A stretch of DNA of 5,862 nt. Origin: Candidatus Atribacter fermentans (GTDB lineage: Bacteria; Atribacterota; Atribacteria; Atribacterales; Atribacteraceae). The position numbers and the translations under genes were made by a program. Under the pieces are notes generated by a model that ran no database searches, was not told the DNA's origin, and saw only the letters and a program-made list of their open reading frames with translations. The stretch spans positions 1-5,862 of the forward strand of contig JAAYUT010000055.1 of NCBI GenBank assembly GCA_012517485.1, in the 5' to 3' direction. Positions 5,781 through 5,862 of this stretch are shown here, piece after piece (within the stretch, counting starts at the first letter, position 1; every line of letters begins with the position of its first letter).

Positions 5781-5862
5781 ATGATGTCTTATCGATCGAG
5801 ATTTTTGTATTATTATTCTTTTCTATTGGTCTTTTGCATAGTTTTTCTTTTTTTTGTTAATC
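5781..5862 (+). CDS. N-terminus of a secreted or membrane-anchored protein (cut by window edge)
   Basis: The first 27 codons read M-M-S-Y-R-S-R followed by a long hydrophobic stretch rich in Phe, Leu, Val and Tyr (about residues 8-26). A basic n-region followed by a hydrophobic core is typical of a Sec signal peptide or an N-terminal membrane helix. The Shine-Dalgarno AAGGAGG (5770-5776) is strong. Two adjacent ATG codons (5781 and 5784) are possible starts: the first is 4 nt from the Shine-Dalgarno, the second 7 nt, matching the 7-nt spacing of the small-protein gene at 5261, so 5784 may be the true start. No function can be assigned from this fragment. The gene is separated from the preceding operon by a repeat element and probably has its own promoter. 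Confidence 0.75.
   Translation, partial: MMSYRSRFLYYYSFLLVFCIVFLFFVN

Overview
This AT-rich bacterial window (GC somewhat below 40 % by eye) holds two divergent gene groups separated by a 200-260 nt regulatory region. Ribosome binding sites are strong and AGGAGG-like, and the genes are compact and overlapping. I cannot fix the taxon. An AddAB-type recombination nuclease together with an exported S9 peptidase fits Firmicutes and several deep-branching or candidate phyla; Atribacterota is only a guess.

Minus strand, 1-3078: an addB-addA double-strand-break repair operon, read right to left. addB (138-3020) is complete and encodes a RecB-family nuclease with an inactive helicase-like body and an intact Fe-S-staple PD-(D/E)XK nuclease. 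addA starts inside the last codons of addB (14-nt overlap) and runs off the left edge after its Q motif and Walker A. The two proteins should form the heterodimer that resects broken DNA ends for RecA loading. addB appears to use a TTG start and is preceded by a possible 18-codon leader ORF (3022-3078) with its own strong Shine-Dalgarno; its stop lies one base before the TTG.

Intergenic region 3021-3278: a palindromic ATTATAAT octamer gives a perfect TATAAT on both strands, so one site may start both addB and the peptidase gene. The predicted peptidase leader is about 140 nt.

Plus strand, 3279-5431: an exported S9-family (prolyl-oligopeptidase-like) serine peptidase with a complete catalytic triad, then a 56-residue two-helix membrane protein 65 nt downstream that is probably cotranscribed.

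Plus strand, 5432-5780: 349 nt without a gene. It contains a three-module hairpin repeat element (5448-5563) with terminator-like T runs, a small GNRA-loop hairpin, a longer imperfect inverted repeat and a weak promoter candidate. At 5781 a new gene starts with an N-terminal membrane anchor or signal peptide and is cut by the window edge.

I see no CRISPR array, transposase, tRNA, rRNA or clear new multi-gene system. The points most worth checking are a second C-x2-C-x5-C cysteine motif in the N-terminal half of AddB, the leader ORF abutting addB, the symmetric -10 element and the triple-hairpin repeat.
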